The position numbers were made by a program, and so were the translations under genes. Below are positions 38,989 to 39,711 of a DNA stretch of 39,711 nucleotides, piece after piece. Every line of letters starts with the position of its first letter. Within the stretch, counting starts at the first letter, position 1. The notes below the pieces were generated by a model, which was not told where the DNA came from, did not search any database, and was given only the letters and a program-made list of their open reading frames with translations. Origin of the DNA: VGJW01 sp035286125 (lineage in GTDB: Bacteria; Cyanobacteriota; Sericytochromatia; S15B-MN24; VGJW01); the NCBI GenBank assembly GCA_035286125.1, contig JAYKIS010000020.1, forward strand, positions 1 through 39,711, written 5' to 3'.

Positions 38989-39711
38989 CGTCTGGCCGGT
39001 GCGCGACCGTCGACACGCGGGAAGCCAATGACCGAGAGGCCAGGAAGTAATCGATGCGCCATCCGATGTTGCGTGCACGCACGCCCGGACGGTTGCTCCA
39101 CCACGTGTAATGTCCTGATTCTCCCGGGTGTCGGTCCCGGAAGGGGTCGACGAGGTCGCCTTCGCTCAGGAACCGGTCAATCCATGCGCGCTCCTCGGGA
39201 AGGAAGCCGGTCGTGCCCTGGTTCGCCTTTGGGTTGGCCAGATCGATCGGCATATGGGCGGTGTTCCAGTCTCCGCAGATGAGAAACTGCTCGCCCCGGG
39301 CGTGGCCGGCCCGGACCTCGTCGAGCATCGCGGCGTAGAAATCCAGCTTGTAGGGGACGCGGTCCAGTTCACGCCCACCGTTGGGGACATAGACATTCAG
39401 CAGGCGGATGCCATCGGGCAGGTCCGTCCAGATGGCCCGTCCTTCGGTGTCGAATCGCTCGAGCCCCAGGCCCGTGCGACTGTTCCACGGCGCACGGGTC
39501 CAAGTGGCGACGCCGCTGTATCCCTTGCGCTCGGCCGCGTGCCACACGCGGTGCCATCCGGCCTCGGCGAGGGCTTCGGCCGGTACCTGGTCGGGCAGGG
39601 CCCGGACTTCCTGCAGGCAAAGGACGTCCGGGGCTTCCTCGGCGAGCCAGGAGGCGAAGCCGTTGCGGGTCACGGCACGGATACCGTTGACGTTCCAGGT
39701 CGCGATTTTCA
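38939..39711 (-). CDS. xth: exodeoxyribonuclease III (lacks only first base of start codon)
   Basis: AP endonuclease / 3'-5' exonuclease of base-excision repair. The right edge reads TG AAA ATC on the minus strand, so only the A of ATG is outside; the full protein would be 257 aa. Motifs in order: KIATWNVNGIRA, LCLQEVR, YSGVATWTR, NVYVPNGGRELDR, the catalytic GDWNTAH, WRIDYFLASRSL and SDHCPVVL. The only oddity is GDWNTAH where GDFN(I/V)AH or GDWNIAH is usual. It converges on ispD with a 50-base 3' overlap. Confidence 0.95.
   Translation of the reverse strand, partial: KIATWNVNGIRAVTRNGFASWLAEEAPDVLCLQEVRALPDQVPAEALAEAGWHRVWHAAERKGYSGVATWTRAPWNSRTGLGLERFDTEGRAIWTDLPDGIRLLNVYVPNGGRELDRVPYKLDFYAAMLDEVRAGHARGEQFLICGDWNTAHMPIDLANPKANQGTTGFLPEERAWIDRFLSEGDLVDPFRDRHPGESGHYTWWSNRPGVRARNIGWRIDYFLASRSLASRVSTVAHRPDVMGSDHCPVVLTIGPA

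Overview
The window is about 39.7 kb of GC-rich, gene-dense bacterial chromosome. It carries roughly 35 protein genes, one tRNA and no transposase, prophage or CRISPR array. No stretch longer than about 210 bases lacks a gene or gene remnant. A TonB protein, a beta-barrel protein ending in Phe and several lipoprotein signals point to a cell with an outer membrane. The glmU-prs-pth run, the split gcvPA/gcvPB, a LipM-like octanoyltransferase and an adjacent deoA-deoB pair are more familiar from Firmicutes and other Terrabacteria than from Proteobacteria. The best guess is a GC-rich diderm of a less-studied phylum, perhaps a non-photosynthetic Cyanobacteriota relative such as Sericytochromatia. 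This placement is inference only. Both window edges fall inside start codons: rplL at the left and xth at the right each lack only the A of ATG.

Layout. 1-380: rplL, not followed by rpoB. 396-1697 (-): MelB/GPH-like transporter. 1762-7240 (+): envelope operon of a TPR protein, an outer-membrane barrel with a TonB-box-like motif, and TonB. 7221-13212: glycine-cleavage region, with a LipM-like gene (-), a MerR-like coiled-coil gene (+), then gcvT-gcvH-gcvPA-gcvPB as a tightly overlapping minus-strand operon. 13283-17119: exported proteins, namely a GH1 glycosidase (-), a subtilisin-like protease and an NHL-type lipoprotein (+). 17132-23716 (+): housekeeping operon rsmB-rlmN-rsgA-glmU-prs-pth with stop/start overlaps, followed by tRNA-Thr(UGU) from its own promoter.

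23851-30748 is the accessory-looking part. It holds a FAD-dependent amine oxidoreductase (-), an exported protein of unknown role (-), and a tandem array of small paralogous proteins at 26001-27629. The array has three intact copies and one copy with an internal deletion, and three of the four units end in a strong hairpin. After it come a 433-aa two-domain protein of unknown function, a GNAT-like protein and a peptidoglycan-binding-domain protein closed by a textbook terminator.

30748-39711: mutS and a DUF4388/PATAN-type protein form a minus-strand unit. It diverges from a plus-strand run of a coiled-coil protein, deoA, deoB, a 117-aa amphipathic protein and ispD, which meets xth tail to tail.

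How parts fit together: LipM would octanoylate GcvH, so the gcv operon and lipM form one functional block. The TPR/barrel/TonB genes look like an energised outer-membrane system whose ExbB/ExbD partners are not here. DeoA and DeoB run successive steps of deoxynucleoside salvage. The small-protein array is the strongest candidate for something undescribed.
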